The notes beneath the pieces are model-generated. The model was not told where the DNA came from and ran no database searches. It worked only from the letters and a program-made list of their open reading frames with translations. Shown here piece after piece: positions 9,087-18,334 of a stretch of DNA of 64,000 bases. This DNA comes from Shewanella kaireitica (lineage in GTDB: Bacteria > Pseudomonadota > Gammaproteobacteria > Enterobacterales > Shewanellaceae). The translations under genes and the position numbers were made by a program. Numbering within the stretch: the first letter of the stretch is position 1; each line of letters opens with the position of its first letter. Where the stretch lies: positions 1 through 64,000 of the forward strand of contig NZ_JAKIKQ010000019.1 of the NCBI RefSeq assembly GCF_023284045.1. Reading direction: 5' to 3'.

Positions 9087-10181
9087 GTGAAAATTCTAGT
9101 TACCGGAGGCGCAGGTTTTATCGGTTCAGCGGTCGTGCGTCATATTATTGAAAATACAGATGATAGTGTTGTTAATATTGATTGTCTAACTTATGCAGGC
9201 AACCTAGAGTCGCTAATTTCTGTTGAAGCAAACGACCGCTACGTGTTTGAGAAGGTCAATATTTGTGACAGAGTCGAGCTTGACCGAGTATTTAATACTT
9301 ATATGCCCGATGCCGTTATGCACCTCGCAGCTGAAAGCCATGTGGATAGAAGCATTAAAGGTCCCGCTGCGTTTATTGAAACAAATATTATAGGTACTTA
9401 CACGCTATTAGAAGCGACTCGTAAATATTGGAATAAATTGACTGATGATGCTAAAAAAATATTTCGCTTTCATCATATCTCAACTGATGAGGTTTATGGT
9501 GATTTGCCACATCCTGATGAAATTGAGAGAGATGAAAATCTACCTTTGTTTTTAGAGACTACATCTTACGAGCCATCAAGCCCTTATTCAGCGTCTAAAG
9601 CATCAAGTGATCACCTTGTTCGAGCATGGCTTCGCACTTATGGTTTACCAACCATGGTGACCAACTGCTCAAATAACTATGGCCCACATCATTTTCCAGA
9701 AAAGCTAATCCCTTTAGTGATATTAAATGCACTCGAAGGTAAACCACTACCAATTTATGGAAAAGGTGATCAAATTCGTGATTGGCTATATGTAGAAGAT
9801 CATGCTCGTGCACTATATAAAGTAGTTACCCAAGGTGACGTGGGCGAAACCTATAATATTGGCGGTCATAACGAAAAGCAAAACCTAGAAGTAGTAGAAA
9901 CAATTTGTTCTATTTTAGACACTTTAGTCCCAAAAGAAACGAAATATGCGCAGCAAATAGTTTATGTTAAAGACCGCCCTGGTCATGATCGTCGTTATGC
10001 AATAGATTCAAGTAAAATGCAGCGTGATCTCGCTTGGGCGCCAATCGAAACTTTTGAAACAGGTCTAAAAAAGACTGTTCAATGGTATATAGATAACCCA
10101 GTCTGGTGTCAGAATGTTCAAGATGGTAGTTATCAAGGAGAGTTAGGTATAATGGCGGCAAATTCAAAGGATCCGGAATAA
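9087..10181 (+). CDS. rmlB: dTDP-glucose 4,6-dehydratase (RmlB), first copy
   Basis: Converts dTDP-D-glucose to dTDP-4-keto-6-deoxyglucose, the second step of dTDP-L-rhamnose synthesis. The 364-residue short-chain dehydrogenase opens with VTGGAGFIGS (NAD-binding GxxGxxG, residues 6-13). It contains STDEVYGD near residue 133 (catalytic Thr-Asp-Glu) and SPYSASK with the Tyr/Lys pair at 167 and 171. RPGHDRRYAID near residue 295 is the usual RmlB C-terminal signature. GTG at 9087 is the start, eight bases after AGGA. Its stop overlaps the rmlA ATG (TAATG). A second rmlB lies at 23604-24668. Confidence 0.97.
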   Translation: MKILVTGGAGFIGSAVVRHIIENTDDSVVNIDCLTYAGNLESLISVEANDRYVFEKVNICDRVELDRVFNTYMPDAVMHLAAESHVDRSIKGPAAFIETNIIGTYTLLEATRKYWNKLTDDAKKIFRFHHISTDEVYGDLPHPDEIERDENLPLFLETTSYEPSSPYSASKASSDHLVRAWLRTYGLPTMVTNCSNNYGPHHFPEKLIPLVILNALEGKPLPIYGKGDQIRDWLYVEDHARALYKVVTQGDVGETYNIGGHNEKQNLEVVETICSILDTLVPKETKYAQQIVYVKDRPGHDRRYAIDSSKMQRDLAWAPIETFETGLKKTVQWYIDNPVWCQNVQDGSYQGELGIMAANSKDPE

Positions 10182-11095
10182 TGAAAGGTATTATTTTAGC
10201 GGGGGGCTCAGGCAGTCGACTTTTCCCTATAACTAAAGGCGTGTCTAAACAACTGTTACCTTTATATGATAAACCGATGATCTTTTACCCGCTATCTACA
10301 CTCATGCTAGCGGGAATAAAAGATGTACTTATCATCACTACACCTGAAGACAATGGAAGTTTTAAACGTTTATTAGGTAATGGCTCAGATTATGGTATTT
10401 CAATTGAGTACGCGATTCAGCCAAATCCAGATGGTTTAGCACAAGCGTTTATTATTGGTGAGGATTTTATTGGCGATGATAGTTGTTGTTTAGTGTTAGG
10501 TGACAATATCTTTTATGGGCAACATTTTAGTGAACAGCTAAAAAAATCTGCTAAATTAGCCGATTCTGGTGTATCAACTGTTTTTGGTTACCAAGTGAAA
10601 GATCCAGAGCGTTTTGGTGTTGTTGAGTTTAATCTGCAGATGCAAGCAGTATCAATCGAAGAAAAACCAGCTCTACCCAAATCAGATTATGCGGTAACAG
10701 GTCTGTATTTTTATGACAATCGAGTAATCGAAATGGCAAAAAAAGTTGAGCCTTCACAACGTGGGGAGCTTGAAATAACTTCACTGAATGAAATGTATCT
10801 CAATGATGGTTCCTTAAATGTAGAACTACTTGGTCGTGGTTTCGCTTGGTTAGATACCGGTACCCATGAAAGTTTGCACGAAGCCTCATCTTTTGTCCAA
10901 ACTGTCCAAAATATTCAAGGTTTAAAAATAGCCTGTTTAGAAGAAATTGCATTTTACAATGGTTGGTTATCCGTTCAAGACTTGATACGATTAGCAGCGC
11001 CTATGACAAAGAATGACTATGGGCAGTATTTAATGCGTATAGTGACGGAAGTAAGTAAAGGTCAAATTAATGCGAATATTAGTCACCGGCTCTAA
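10181..11095 (+). CDS. rmlA: Glucose-1-phosphate thymidylyltransferase (RmlA)
   Basis: Makes dTDP-glucose from dTTP and glucose-1-phosphate, the first and feedback-controlled step of the rhamnose pathway. The 304-residue protein has the full nucleotide-binding signature ILAGGSGSRLFPIT (residues 5-18), KQLLPLYDKPMIFYPLSTLM, and the metal-binding LVLGDNIFYG near residue 107. The sugar-site EEKP and WLDTGTH motifs are near residues 161 and 223. Length is normal for the family (about 290-300). It starts on the last base of rmlB and its 3' end overlaps rmlD by 26 bases, so translation is coupled. No second rmlA was found in the window, although second copies of rmlB, rmlC and rmlD exist. Confidence 0.97.
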   Translation: MKGIILAGGSGSRLFPITKGVSKQLLPLYDKPMIFYPLSTLMLAGIKDVLIITTPEDNGSFKRLLGNGSDYGISIEYAIQPNPDGLAQAFIIGEDFIGDDSCCLVLGDNIFYGQHFSEQLKKSAKLADSGVSTVFGYQVKDPERFGVVEFNLQMQAVSIEEKPALPKSDYAVTGLYFYDNRVIEMAKKVEPSQRGELEITSLNEMYLNDGSLNVELLGRGFAWLDTGTHESLHEASSFVQTVQNIQGLKIACLEEIAFYNGWLSVQDLIRLAAPMTKNDYGQYLMRIVTEVSKGQINANISHRL

Positions 11096-11966
11096 TGGTC
11101 AAGTAGGGAGCAGTTTGGTTGAATGTCTAAATAGCCTAAAAGCTAATTCACAAGAAGCAATTGAGTTCCTAGCATTGGACCGAAATGAACTGGATATTAC
11201 GAATCAAGTTGCTGTAATTCAGGTGGTTGAAAGTTTTAAACCTGATTTTATAATTAATGCTGCAGCGCATACCGCAGTTGATAGAGCTGAAGAAGAAGTT
11301 GAGCTTTCTTATGCCATCAATCGTGATGGCCCCAAATTTCTTGCCGAAGCAGCCAATGCTCTTGGCACGGTAATGTTACATATCTCCACTGACTATGTTT
11401 TCCCTGGCAATAAAGAGGGTGTCTATACTGAGAGGGATAAAACAGGTCCTTTGAGTGTTTACGGACAGAGTAAATTAGCCGGTGAACAAGCAGTAATTGA
11501 TGCCAATTCCAAACACATAATTTTACGCACTGCATGGGTTTTTAGTGAACACGGTAATAATTTTGTAAAAACGATGCTTCGAGTTGGCGCTGCTCATAAA
11601 AAGCTCAATGTAGTTGCAGATCAGTTTGGTGGCCCTACTTATGCTGGGGATATTGCAGATGCGTTAATCACTATGGTGATGAGTATTAATAGAGTTGCGC
11701 AAAATCACAAGTTTGGTGTATTTCATTTTGCCGGTTACCCACATGTGAGTTGGTGTGAATTTGCGAAGGTTATCTTTGAACTGGCTGACCAAACGAATTT
11801 AATTCAAACTCCAATGATTAATGGTATTGCAGCCGATATGTACCCTACATCAGCCAAGCGGCCAGAAAATTCCAAACTATCTTGCGACAAGATTAATGCG
11901 ATTTTTGGTATAACAGCAAGTGATTGGAAAGCCGCATTGAATAATATTGAACTATACAAGAGTTAA
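11070..11966 (+). CDS. rmlD: dTDP-4-dehydrorhamnose reductase (RmlD), first copy
   Basis: Performs the last, NAD(P)H-dependent step to dTDP-L-rhamnose. The 298-residue SDR has MRILVTGSNGQVGSSL at the N-terminus (GxxGxxG), HISTDYVFPG near residue 107, and the catalytic YGQSK (Tyr/Lys) near residue 132. RTAWVF follows near residue 155. The ATG at 11070 lies inside the end of rmlA; the reading frame and the immediate nucleotide-binding motif support this start. It is followed by rmlC after only two bases. The order B-A-D-C differs from the common B-D-A-C. Confidence 0.96.
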   Translation: MRILVTGSNGQVGSSLVECLNSLKANSQEAIEFLALDRNELDITNQVAVIQVVESFKPDFIINAAAHTAVDRAEEEVELSYAINRDGPKFLAEAANALGTVMLHISTDYVFPGNKEGVYTERDKTGPLSVYGQSKLAGEQAVIDANSKHIILRTAWVFSEHGNNFVKTMLRVGAAHKKLNVVADQFGGPTYAGDIADALITMVMSINRVAQNHKFGVFHFAGYPHVSWCEFAKVIFELADQTNLIQTPMINGIAADMYPTSAKRPENSKLSCDKINAIFGITASDWKAALNNIELYKS

Positions 11967-11968
11967 TC

Positions 11969-12505
11969 ATGATAGTTATTGATACCGAAATTCTCGATGT
12001 AAAAATAATTGAACCAAGAGTCTTTGGTGACGAACGTGGTTTTTTCATGGAAACATGGAATCAAAAGCAGTTTGAGGAGCTAGTCACTGGCAAACCAACT
12101 CAGTTTGTACAAGACAATCATTCAAAGTCGAAAAAAGGAATATTACGAGGCTTACATTATCAATCTGAAAATACTCAAGGAAAATTAGTTAGAGTAGTTT
12201 CTGGTGAAGTATTTGATGTGGCTGTTGATATTCGAAAAGACTCTCCAACCTTAGGTAAATGGGTAGGCGTATATCTTTCTGATGAAAATAAAAGACAATT
12301 ATGGATACCTCAAGGGTTTGCTCATGGCTTTTATGTAATAAGTGATGAGGCTGAGTTTGTTTACAAATGTACAAACTATTACCATGCTAAATCAGAAGTC
12401 AGTATTGCATGGGATGATGAAACTATAGGGATAGACTGGCCATTAGATGGTTTGCCTATATTATCCGACAAAGATAAAAATGCGCAGCAACTAAGTACAA
12501 TTTAA
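11969..12505 (+). CDS. rmlC: dTDP-4-dehydrorhamnose 3,5-epimerase (RmlC), first copy
   Basis: Epimerises C3 and C5 of dTDP-4-keto-6-deoxyglucose. The 178-residue cupin has RVFGDERGFFMETWNQ near residue 18, DNHSKSKKGILRGLHYQ (catalytic His) near residue 49, GEVFDVAVDIR near residue 78, and WIPQGFAHGFYV near residue 110. It ends the rmlBADC operon. A 214-bp leader-like gap follows before gmd. The paralogue at 26484-27032 is clearly a different sequence, not a recent copy. Confidence 0.96.
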   Translation: MIVIDTEILDVKIIEPRVFGDERGFFMETWNQKQFEELVTGKPTQFVQDNHSKSKKGILRGLHYQSENTQGKLVRVVSGEVFDVAVDIRKDSPTLGKWVGVYLSDENKRQLWIPQGFAHGFYVISDEAEFVYKCTNYYHAKSEVSIAWDDETIGIDWPLDGLPILSDKDKNAQQLSTI

Positions 12506-12565
12506 TTGGTTTGTTTTTTGATAGTAGTTTAATAAAACAGAGGGAAACCTATCTCCTTGAAGTGA

Positions 12566-12585
12566 GATTGGGTGGTAGCCCAATC
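12566..12585 (+). promoter_or_regulatory. ops/JUMPStart-like hairpin upstream of gmd
   Basis: GATTGGG (12566-12572) and CCCAATC (12579-12585) form a perfect 7-bp stem around TGGTAG. The enclosed GGTGGTAGC (12571-12579) differs by one base from GGCGGTAGC, the core of the ops element where RfaH loads onto paused RNA polymerase. It lies within a 214-bp non-coding leader ahead of the gmd operon and has no T-run, so it is not a normal terminator. A second small inverted repeat, CCTTG/CAAGG, lies near 12610-12628. The RfaH link is inference from one motif. Confidence 0.4.
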
Positions 12586-12770
12586 AATTGTGGTCAGGTA
12601 GGTAAACCCCTTGTATTTGCAAGGTACTTAGCATTCAATCTTTAAATGCAAAAAACACTTAAAGCCAGTGTGAAACGAACAAATCAAGCAGAAATCGAAT
12701 CGACTAATGCTACTTTTTAATGGTTAGAGGTTTCATAATCTTATCCATTGAAATTACTTGGGAAATAGAC

Positions 12771-13877
12771 ATGAAAAAAGCATTAATAACAGGTGTGACG
12801 GGTCAAGATGGTTCATATCTTGTTGAACTTTTGTTAGGAAAAGGATATGAGGTACACGGTCTAATTCGTCGTGCATCTTCTTATAACACAGTGCGTATCG
12901 ATACAGTTTTAAATAGTAATACAAACTTACATTTACACTATGGTGACTTGTCGGATTCCTCGAACCTTATTCGCTTGGTCAAGGAAATTCAACCTGATGA
13001 GATCTATAATTTGGGTGCAATGTCTCATGTGGCGGTTTCCTTTGAGTCCCCCGAGTATGTCGCGGATATCGATGGAATGGGGACTATGCGGTTGCTAGAA
13101 GCTATTCGTATTAATGGTTTGGAGAGTAAAACTAAATTCTATCAAGCATCTACTTCTGAACTTTATGGTGAAGTACAAGAAACCCCGCAAAAAGAGACAA
13201 CTCCGTTTTATCCCCGTTCTCCTTATGCTGTAGCCAAAATGTATGCATACTGGATTACAGTTAACTACCGTGAATCTTATGGTATGTATGCGTGTAATGG
13301 CATTTTGTTTAACCATGAATCTCCGCGTCGTGGTGAAACTTTTGTTACTCGTAAGATTACTCGGTCCCTTGCCAATATTTCTCAAGGGTTGGAAAGCCAG
13401 TTAGAGCTTGGCAATATGGATGCACTTCGTGATTGGGGTCACGCTAAAGATTACGTTCGTATGCAGTGGATGATGCTTCAACAAGAAGTGGCTGATGACT
13501 TTGTCATAGCGACAGGTAAGCAGATATCAGTTCGTGAATTTGTAAGAATGTCAGCTCTTGAAGCTGGTATTAGCCTTGTGTTTACCGGTGAAGGTGTTGA
13601 CGAAGTGGCTACCGTGTCAGCAGTCGACATAGACAAAGCACCTGCTGTATCGGTTGGTGATGTCATTGTTAAAGTTAATCCTAAGTTTTTCCGCCCTGCA
13701 GAGGTCGAAACGTTATTAGGTGATCCAACAAAAGCCAAAGAAAAGCTAGGTTGGGTGCCAGAGATTACAGTAGAAGAGATGTGTCAGGAAATGGTTCAAT
13801 CAGATGTGTCTATTGCAAAGCAGCATGTGTTATTGAAATCCCATGGCTTTGATGTTTCAATATCTTTGGAAAGTTAA
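12771..13877 (+). CDS. gmd: GDP-mannose 4,6-dehydratase
   Basis: Converts GDP-D-mannose to GDP-4-keto-6-deoxymannose on the way to GDP-L-fucose. From ATG 12771 the product is 368 residues, close to the family's usual 372, and begins MKKALITGVTGQDGSYLVEL (NADP-binding GxxGxxG). An ATG at 12720 would add 17 residues that do not fit the family; GGGAAAT lies just before 12771. Further signatures are ASTSELYGE near residue 124, SPYAVAKMYAYW (Tyr/Lys) near residue 148, and FNHESPRRGETFVTRKI near residue 180. It heads the operon with fcl, gmm, manB and manC. Confidence 0.96.
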   Translation: MKKALITGVTGQDGSYLVELLLGKGYEVHGLIRRASSYNTVRIDTVLNSNTNLHLHYGDLSDSSNLIRLVKEIQPDEIYNLGAMSHVAVSFESPEYVADIDGMGTMRLLEAIRINGLESKTKFYQASTSELYGEVQETPQKETTPFYPRSPYAVAKMYAYWITVNYRESYGMYACNGILFNHESPRRGETFVTRKITRSLANISQGLESQLELGNMDALRDWGHAKDYVRMQWMMLQQEVADDFVIATGKQISVREFVRMSALEAGISLVFTGEGVDEVATVSAVDIDKAPAVSVGDVIVKVNPKFFRPAEVETLLGDPTKAKEKLGWVPEITVEEMCQEMVQSDVSIAKQHVLLKSHGFDVSISLES

Positions 13878-13879
13878 GC

Positions 13880-14845
13880 ATGAGTCAGAAACGAGTTTTT
13901 GTCGCCGGTCATCGTGGTATGGTAGGCAGTGCGATTGTTAGGCAACTTATTGCTAAAGGCGGTGTAGATATTATTACCCGCACACGCACTGAGCTTAATT
14001 TATTATCACAAGATGATGTTAATTCTTTTTTTGAAGCCGCTAATATTGATGAAGTATATTTAGCCGCAGCTAAAGTTGGCGGTATTGTGGGAAACAATAC
14101 TTACCCTGCTGAATTTATATATGAAAACCTGACTATTCAAAACAATATAATCCATAGTGCTCATATCAATGGCGTACAAAAGTTGCTGTTTTTAGGTTCG
14201 TCTTGCATATACCCAAAACTTGCACAGCAACCAATGGCTGAGCAGGCATTATTAACGGGTCCACTTGAGCCAACTAATGAACCTTACGCTGTTGCCAAAA
14301 TCGCCGGCATTAAAATGTGTGAAAGTTACAACCGACAATACGGTCGTGATTACCGCAGTGTGATGCCAACGAATTTATATGGTGAAAATGATAACTTTCA
14401 TCCACAAAATTCTCATGTTATACCAGCATTGTTACGTCGTTTTCATGAAGCGAAGCTTGCTGGAGATACAGAAGTTGTTGCATGGGGGAGTGGCACACCA
14501 ATGCGTGAGTTTTTACATGTAGACGATATGGCAGCAGCTAGTATTCATGTGATGAACTTAGAGGCGGTCACTTACGAGGCAAATACTGAACCAATGTTAA
14601 GTCATATTAATGTTGGGACAGGCATTGATTGCACCATTCGCAAGTTGGTGGAAACCGTGGCGGAAGTCGTCGGTTTTGAGGGTAAGGTTACATTTGACGC
14701 CACTAAGCCAGATGGTGCCCCTCGTAAACTCATGAACGTAGACCGTTTAAAGGCGTTAGGCTGGAGTTATTCAGTATCGTTAAAAGATGGTTTAGCGTCT
14801 ACTTATGAATGGTTCTTAGCTAATCAGGATAATTTTCGTAAGTAA
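13880..14845 (+). CDS. fcl: GDP-L-fucose synthase
   Basis: Bifunctional 3,5-epimerase and 4-reductase that turns GDP-4-keto-6-deoxymannose into GDP-L-fucose. The 321-residue SDR begins KRVFVAGHRGMVGSAI (GxxGxxG near residues 11-17). It has FLGSSCIYPKLAQQPM near residue 104 (catalytic Ser and Cys) and EPYAVAKIAGIKMCESYNRQ near residue 135 (Tyr/Lys). PTNLYGENDNFHPQNSHVIP near residue 164 is another family signature. It begins two bases after gmd. With gmd, manB and manC it completes the path from mannose-6-phosphate to GDP-fucose. Confidence 0.96.
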   Translation: MSQKRVFVAGHRGMVGSAIVRQLIAKGGVDIITRTRTELNLLSQDDVNSFFEAANIDEVYLAAAKVGGIVGNNTYPAEFIYENLTIQNNIIHSAHINGVQKLLFLGSSCIYPKLAQQPMAEQALLTGPLEPTNEPYAVAKIAGIKMCESYNRQYGRDYRSVMPTNLYGENDNFHPQNSHVIPALLRRFHEAKLAGDTEVVAWGSGTPMREFLHVDDMAAASIHVMNLEAVTYEANTEPMLSHINVGTGIDCTIRKLVETVAEVVGFEGKVTFDATKPDGAPRKLMNVDRLKALGWSYSVSLKDGLASTYEWFLANQDNFRK

Positions 14846-14862
14846 TGAGCAATTAAGTATAT

Positions 14863-14891
14863 GTACCCAGTCGGTTTAAGCCGATGGGTAC
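14863..14891 (+). other. Intercistronic hairpin between fcl and gmm
   Basis: GTACCCAGTCGG (14863-14874) pairs with CCGATGGGTAC (14881-14891) with one bulged G and a TTTAAG loop. No T-run follows, so it is more likely an mRNA-stability or processing element than a terminator. Confidence 0.5.
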
Positions 14892-14904
14892 TTAGAAGGC
14901 CGAT

Positions 14905-15375
14905 ATGTCACATTTACCACTAGACGTTTTTAAACAAGTCGTTCAAAATACGCCGCTTATATCTATCGATTTAATTATTAAGAATAATGCAGGGCAAGTC
15001 TTACTGGGAAAACGTAACAACCGTCCTGCGCAAGGTTATTGGTTCGTGCCCGGTGGTCGTATTGTCAAAGATGAAACCTTCAATAATGCATTCTCTCGTT
15101 TAACACAGATCGAGATTGGTAAAGTCTATAGCTTAAGTAATGCCACCTTCTTAGGCCCTTATGAGCATTTATATAGTGACAACTTATCAGGCGTAGACTT
15201 TACCACTCATTATGTGGTGTTGGCTTACTTAATAACGTTTAACGGTGATTTATCGGATTTGCCAGAAGATCAGCATAATGGTTATCGGTGGTGGGACGTA
15301 AAAACGCTTCTTACCTCGAATAACGTACATGATAATACCAAGGCATACTTCTTGTCTTCGTCCAGCTTAACCTAA
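14905..15375 (+). CDS. gmm: GDP-mannose mannosyl hydrolase (Nudix)
   Basis: Hydrolyses GDP-mannose or GDP-glucose to GDP and sugar, probably to balance the GDP-sugar pool. The 156-residue protein has WFVPGGRIVKDETFNNAFSR near residue 48. This corresponds to the Nudix box but, as in Gmm/WcaH proteins, lacks the full canonical REUXEE glutamates. FLGPYEHLYSDN near residue 84, with its His/Tyr, is also WcaH-like. The length is near the family norm of about 155-160. GAAGG precedes the ATG. Its position between fcl and manB is the usual one in fucose/colanic-type clusters. Confidence 0.9.
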   Translation: MSHLPLDVFKQVVQNTPLISIDLIIKNNAGQVLLGKRNNRPAQGYWFVPGGRIVKDETFNNAFSRLTQIEIGKVYSLSNATFLGPYEHLYSDNLSGVDFTTHYVVLAYLITFNGDLSDLPEDQHNGYRWWDVKTLLTSNNVHDNTKAYFLSSSSLT

Positions 15376-15400
15376 TAATAATCAATAAACTCTAGGATGC

Positions 15401-16816
15401 ATGATGCTACTGAGCAAAGATATATTAGCTTCATCGGGTGTAAAGTTTGGTACTAGTGGCGCGCGTGGACTAGTAACTCAGTTTTCTAACGATGTATGTG
15501 CAGCTTTTGTGCATGCATTTATTACAGGTATTCAATCACAGTTTACTTTTGATAGTGTTGCTATTGCCATTGATAATCGCCCAAGTAGCCCTTCAATGGC
15601 GATGGCTTGTGTTGCGGCTATTAAGCAACTTGGACTCGCTCCAGTCTATTACGGTGTCATCCCGACACCAGCACTGGCTTATCGTGCCATGCAAGATGAT
15701 ATCCCATGCATTATGGTAACGGGCAGTCATATTCCTTTTGACCGTAATGGATTGAAGTTTTATCGCCCTGATGGCGAGATCACTAAAGCGGATGAAGTGG
15801 CTATTGTCGAGTCGCCGGCTGTATTTGAGCCGATTACTGAACTCCCAGTTTTAGAGGCAAACGAGTATGCAAAACAAAGCTACGTAGAGCGTTATGCTTC
15901 ATTGTTTGATGCCAACTTGCTTACGGGGAAAAAAATTGGTATCTACGAGCATTCAAGTGCTGGTCGTGATTTATATGCAGATTTGTTTCAGAGCTTAGGA
16001 GCTGAAGTCGTTGCGCTAGAACGCAGTAATGAGTTTGTGCCTATCGATACTGAAGCAGTATCGACTAAAGATGTCGCGAAAGCAAAAGCATGGTCAAAGC
16101 AATATGGTTTTGATGCCATCTTTTCGACAGATGGAGATGGTGACCGTCCATTAGTAGCGGATGAGCATGGCAATTGGCTGCGTGGCGACATTTTAGGGTT
16201 ATTATGTGCAAATGTATTAAATATCGATGCATTGGCTGTACCGGTAAGCTGTAATACAGCGATTGAAAAAAGTGCAGTATTCAAACAAGTGACTCGAACA
16301 AAAATTGGCTCTCCTTATGTGATTGCTGAGTTTGAAAAGCTGAATACTCAGTTTGATGGCGTAGCGGGTTTTGAAGCCAATGGCGGATTTTTGCTAGGCA
16401 GTGATGTACAAGTGGCTGGTAGTACTTTGAAAGCCTTACCAACCCGTGACGCGCTACTGCCGTTTTTCATGCTATTAAGCGCTGCAAAAAACTCAACAAT
16501 TACACAATTAGTGGATAAGTTACCAAAGCGTTTTACCCATAGCGATCGTATAGAAAATTTTGCAACTGAAACAAGCCAAAAAATCATAGCTGAAGCAGCG
16601 GAGCAACCACAGGTTTTATTAACTAAGTTAAGCATAACTGAATCCATAGTATCAATGGATGTGACGGACGGGCTACGTATTACGCTAAGTAATGATGATG
16701 TTGTACATCTACGCCCATCAGGTAATGCACCAGAGCTTCGTTGTTATGCCGAATCGAGTAGCATTGAAGTAGCACAACAGTTAGTGACTCAAGTACTCAT
16801 AAACATAATCAAATAA
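15401..16816 (+). CDS. manB: Phosphomannomutase
   Basis: Interconverts mannose-6-phosphate and mannose-1-phosphate. The 471-residue alpha-D-phosphohexomutase has the phosphoserine loop TGSHIPFDRNG (Ser109), the metal loop STDGDGDRPL near residue 243, the sugar loop GFEANGGFLLG near residue 324, and the phosphate loop RPSGNAPELRCY near residue 442. SHIP replaces the more usual SHNP, as I recall from some Vibrio and Shewanella ManB proteins. AGGA precedes the start by about six bases, and the first two codons are both ATG. It is followed by manC after 47 bp. Confidence 0.94.
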   Translation: MMLLSKDILASSGVKFGTSGARGLVTQFSNDVCAAFVHAFITGIQSQFTFDSVAIAIDNRPSSPSMAMACVAAIKQLGLAPVYYGVIPTPALAYRAMQDDIPCIMVTGSHIPFDRNGLKFYRPDGEITKADEVAIVESPAVFEPITELPVLEANEYAKQSYVERYASLFDANLLTGKKIGIYEHSSAGRDLYADLFQSLGAEVVALERSNEFVPIDTEAVSTKDVAKAKAWSKQYGFDAIFSTDGDGDRPLVADEHGNWLRGDILGLLCANVLNIDALAVPVSCNTAIEKSAVFKQVTRTKIGSPYVIAEFEKLNTQFDGVAGFEANGGFLLGSDVQVAGSTLKALPTRDALLPFFMLLSAAKNSTITQLVDKLPKRFTHSDRIENFATETSQKIIAEAAEQPQVLLTKLSITESIVSMDVTDGLRITLSNDDVVHLRPSGNAPELRCYAESSSIEVAQQLVTQVLINIIK

Positions 16817-16863
16817 ATACAGAACTGTATTACAATAGAAATGGATTTTAAAGAGGTTTTAAA

Positions 16864-18288
16864 ATGATTGTTCCAGTTATTATGGCTGGCGGTAATGGCA
16901 CACGTATGTGGCCATTATCACGCAGTATGTACCCAAAACAGTTTTTATCGCTAGTAAGCGATACTGAGACTATGCTCCAAAGCACATTGTTGCGTTTAGC
17001 TGATGTAGAAACCGCAGCGCCAATATTAATTTGTAATGAAGAACATCGTTTTATTGCAGCAGAACAAATCCGTGCGTTAGGTATAGACAACAGTGGTATT
17101 ATTTTAGAACCATTTGGTCGAAATACTGCCCCAGCGATCGCCCTTGCAGCTATTCAAGCACAAGCAATAGATGAAAATGCTAATTTACTGATATTGGCCG
17201 CTGACCATGTTATTCAAAATACAGCAGCATTTACCCAGGCGATCGCAGAAGCAAAACAAGTCTCGCAAAGTGGTGGTGTAGCAACATTTGGTATCGTCCC
17301 AACTGCACCTGAAACGGGGTATGGATATATACATGCAGGCAGTAAACAATCACACGGTTTCGCAGTTGAACAGTTCGTTGAAAAACCTGATTCGGCAACA
17401 GCTCAAGCTTTTGTCACTAGTGGTGATTACTACTGGAACAGCGGCATGTTCATGGTCAAAGCCACCCGTTACCTAGAGTTATTGGGTAAGTACAAGCCTG
17501 ATATGCTATCAGCTTGCCAAGCATCAATTGCTAATCCAGCACTGGACTTTGACTTTATTCGGCTTAACAAGGAAGCGTTTGCCGCTTGCCCTGATCAATC
17601 AGTTGACTATGCGGTGATGGAGCCATTATCAAATAATGAACCTGGCGGTATTTCAGTTATTCCGCTAGATGCAGGTTGGAGTGATGTCGGCTCTTGGTCA
17701 TCATTGTGGGAAGTGTCAGACAAAGACGCGAGTGGTAACGTGATCCATGGTGATGTGATGGCTAAGCAAGCTAATAACAACCATATTCACTCAGGATATA
17801 AACTAGTCTCACTACTTGGTGTGGATGACTTGGTTGTTGTCGATACCAAAGATGCTTTACTTGTTGCACATAAAGATAGTGTTCAAGATGTTAAGCAAAT
17901 TGTTAACCAAATTAAGGCTGATGGCCGAACTGAGCATAAACTCGCTCGTGAAGTATACCGTCCTTGGGGCAAGTATGACTCTATAGATACTGGTGATCGC
18001 TTCCAAGTTAAACGCATCACTGTAAAGCCGGGGGAAAGAGTATCGATACAGATGCATCACCACCGTGCGGAACATTGGATCGTCGTTAAAGGTACTGCAC
18101 TAATTACCATTAATGGGGAAGGTAGATTATATTCAGAAAATGAAGCAGCTTATATCCCAATAACTGCCACTCATTGTATGGAAAATCCAGGAAAAATCGA
18201 TCTAGAAATTATTGAAGTTCAAACTGGCGGTTATTTAGGCGAAGACGACATCGTTAGGTTTGAAGATAAATATGGTCGTTCAAATTGA
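16864..18288 (+). CDS. manC: Mannose-1-phosphate guanylyltransferase / mannose-6-phosphate isomerase
   Basis: Type II bifunctional enzyme that makes GDP-mannose. The N-terminal 350 residues form the guanylyltransferase: MAGGNGTRMWPLSRSMYPKQ near residue 7, FVEKPD near residue 171, YYWNSGMF near residue 190. The C-terminal 120 residues are a cupin of the isomerase type: RPWGKYDSID near residue 366, then QVKRITVKPGERVSIQMHHH and AEHWIVVKGTA with the metal-binding His/Glu residues. The 474-residue length is typical. It supplies GDP-mannose to gmd upstream, and perhaps to a mannosyltransferase. Confidence 0.95.
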   Translation: MIVPVIMAGGNGTRMWPLSRSMYPKQFLSLVSDTETMLQSTLLRLADVETAAPILICNEEHRFIAAEQIRALGIDNSGIILEPFGRNTAPAIALAAIQAQAIDENANLLILAADHVIQNTAAFTQAIAEAKQVSQSGGVATFGIVPTAPETGYGYIHAGSKQSHGFAVEQFVEKPDSATAQAFVTSGDYYWNSGMFMVKATRYLELLGKYKPDMLSACQASIANPALDFDFIRLNKEAFAACPDQSVDYAVMEPLSNNEPGGISVIPLDAGWSDVGSWSSLWEVSDKDASGNVIHGDVMAKQANNNHIHSGYKLVSLLGVDDLVVVDTKDALLVAHKDSVQDVKQIVNQIKADGRTEHKLAREVYRPWGKYDSIDTGDRFQVKRITVKPGERVSIQMHHHRAEHWIVVKGTALITINGEGRLYSENEAAYIPITATHCMENPGKIDLEIIEVQTGGYLGEDDIVRFEDKYGRSN

Positions 18289-18334
18289 TGGTTGGAAACG
18301 TAACATTTTTGTTGAACTACATGGTGGTTAAGTC

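Noticed and set aside
12566..12585. Hairpin as terminator of rmlBADC
   Set aside because: No T-run follows; the ops-like loop is a better reading, though still uncertain.
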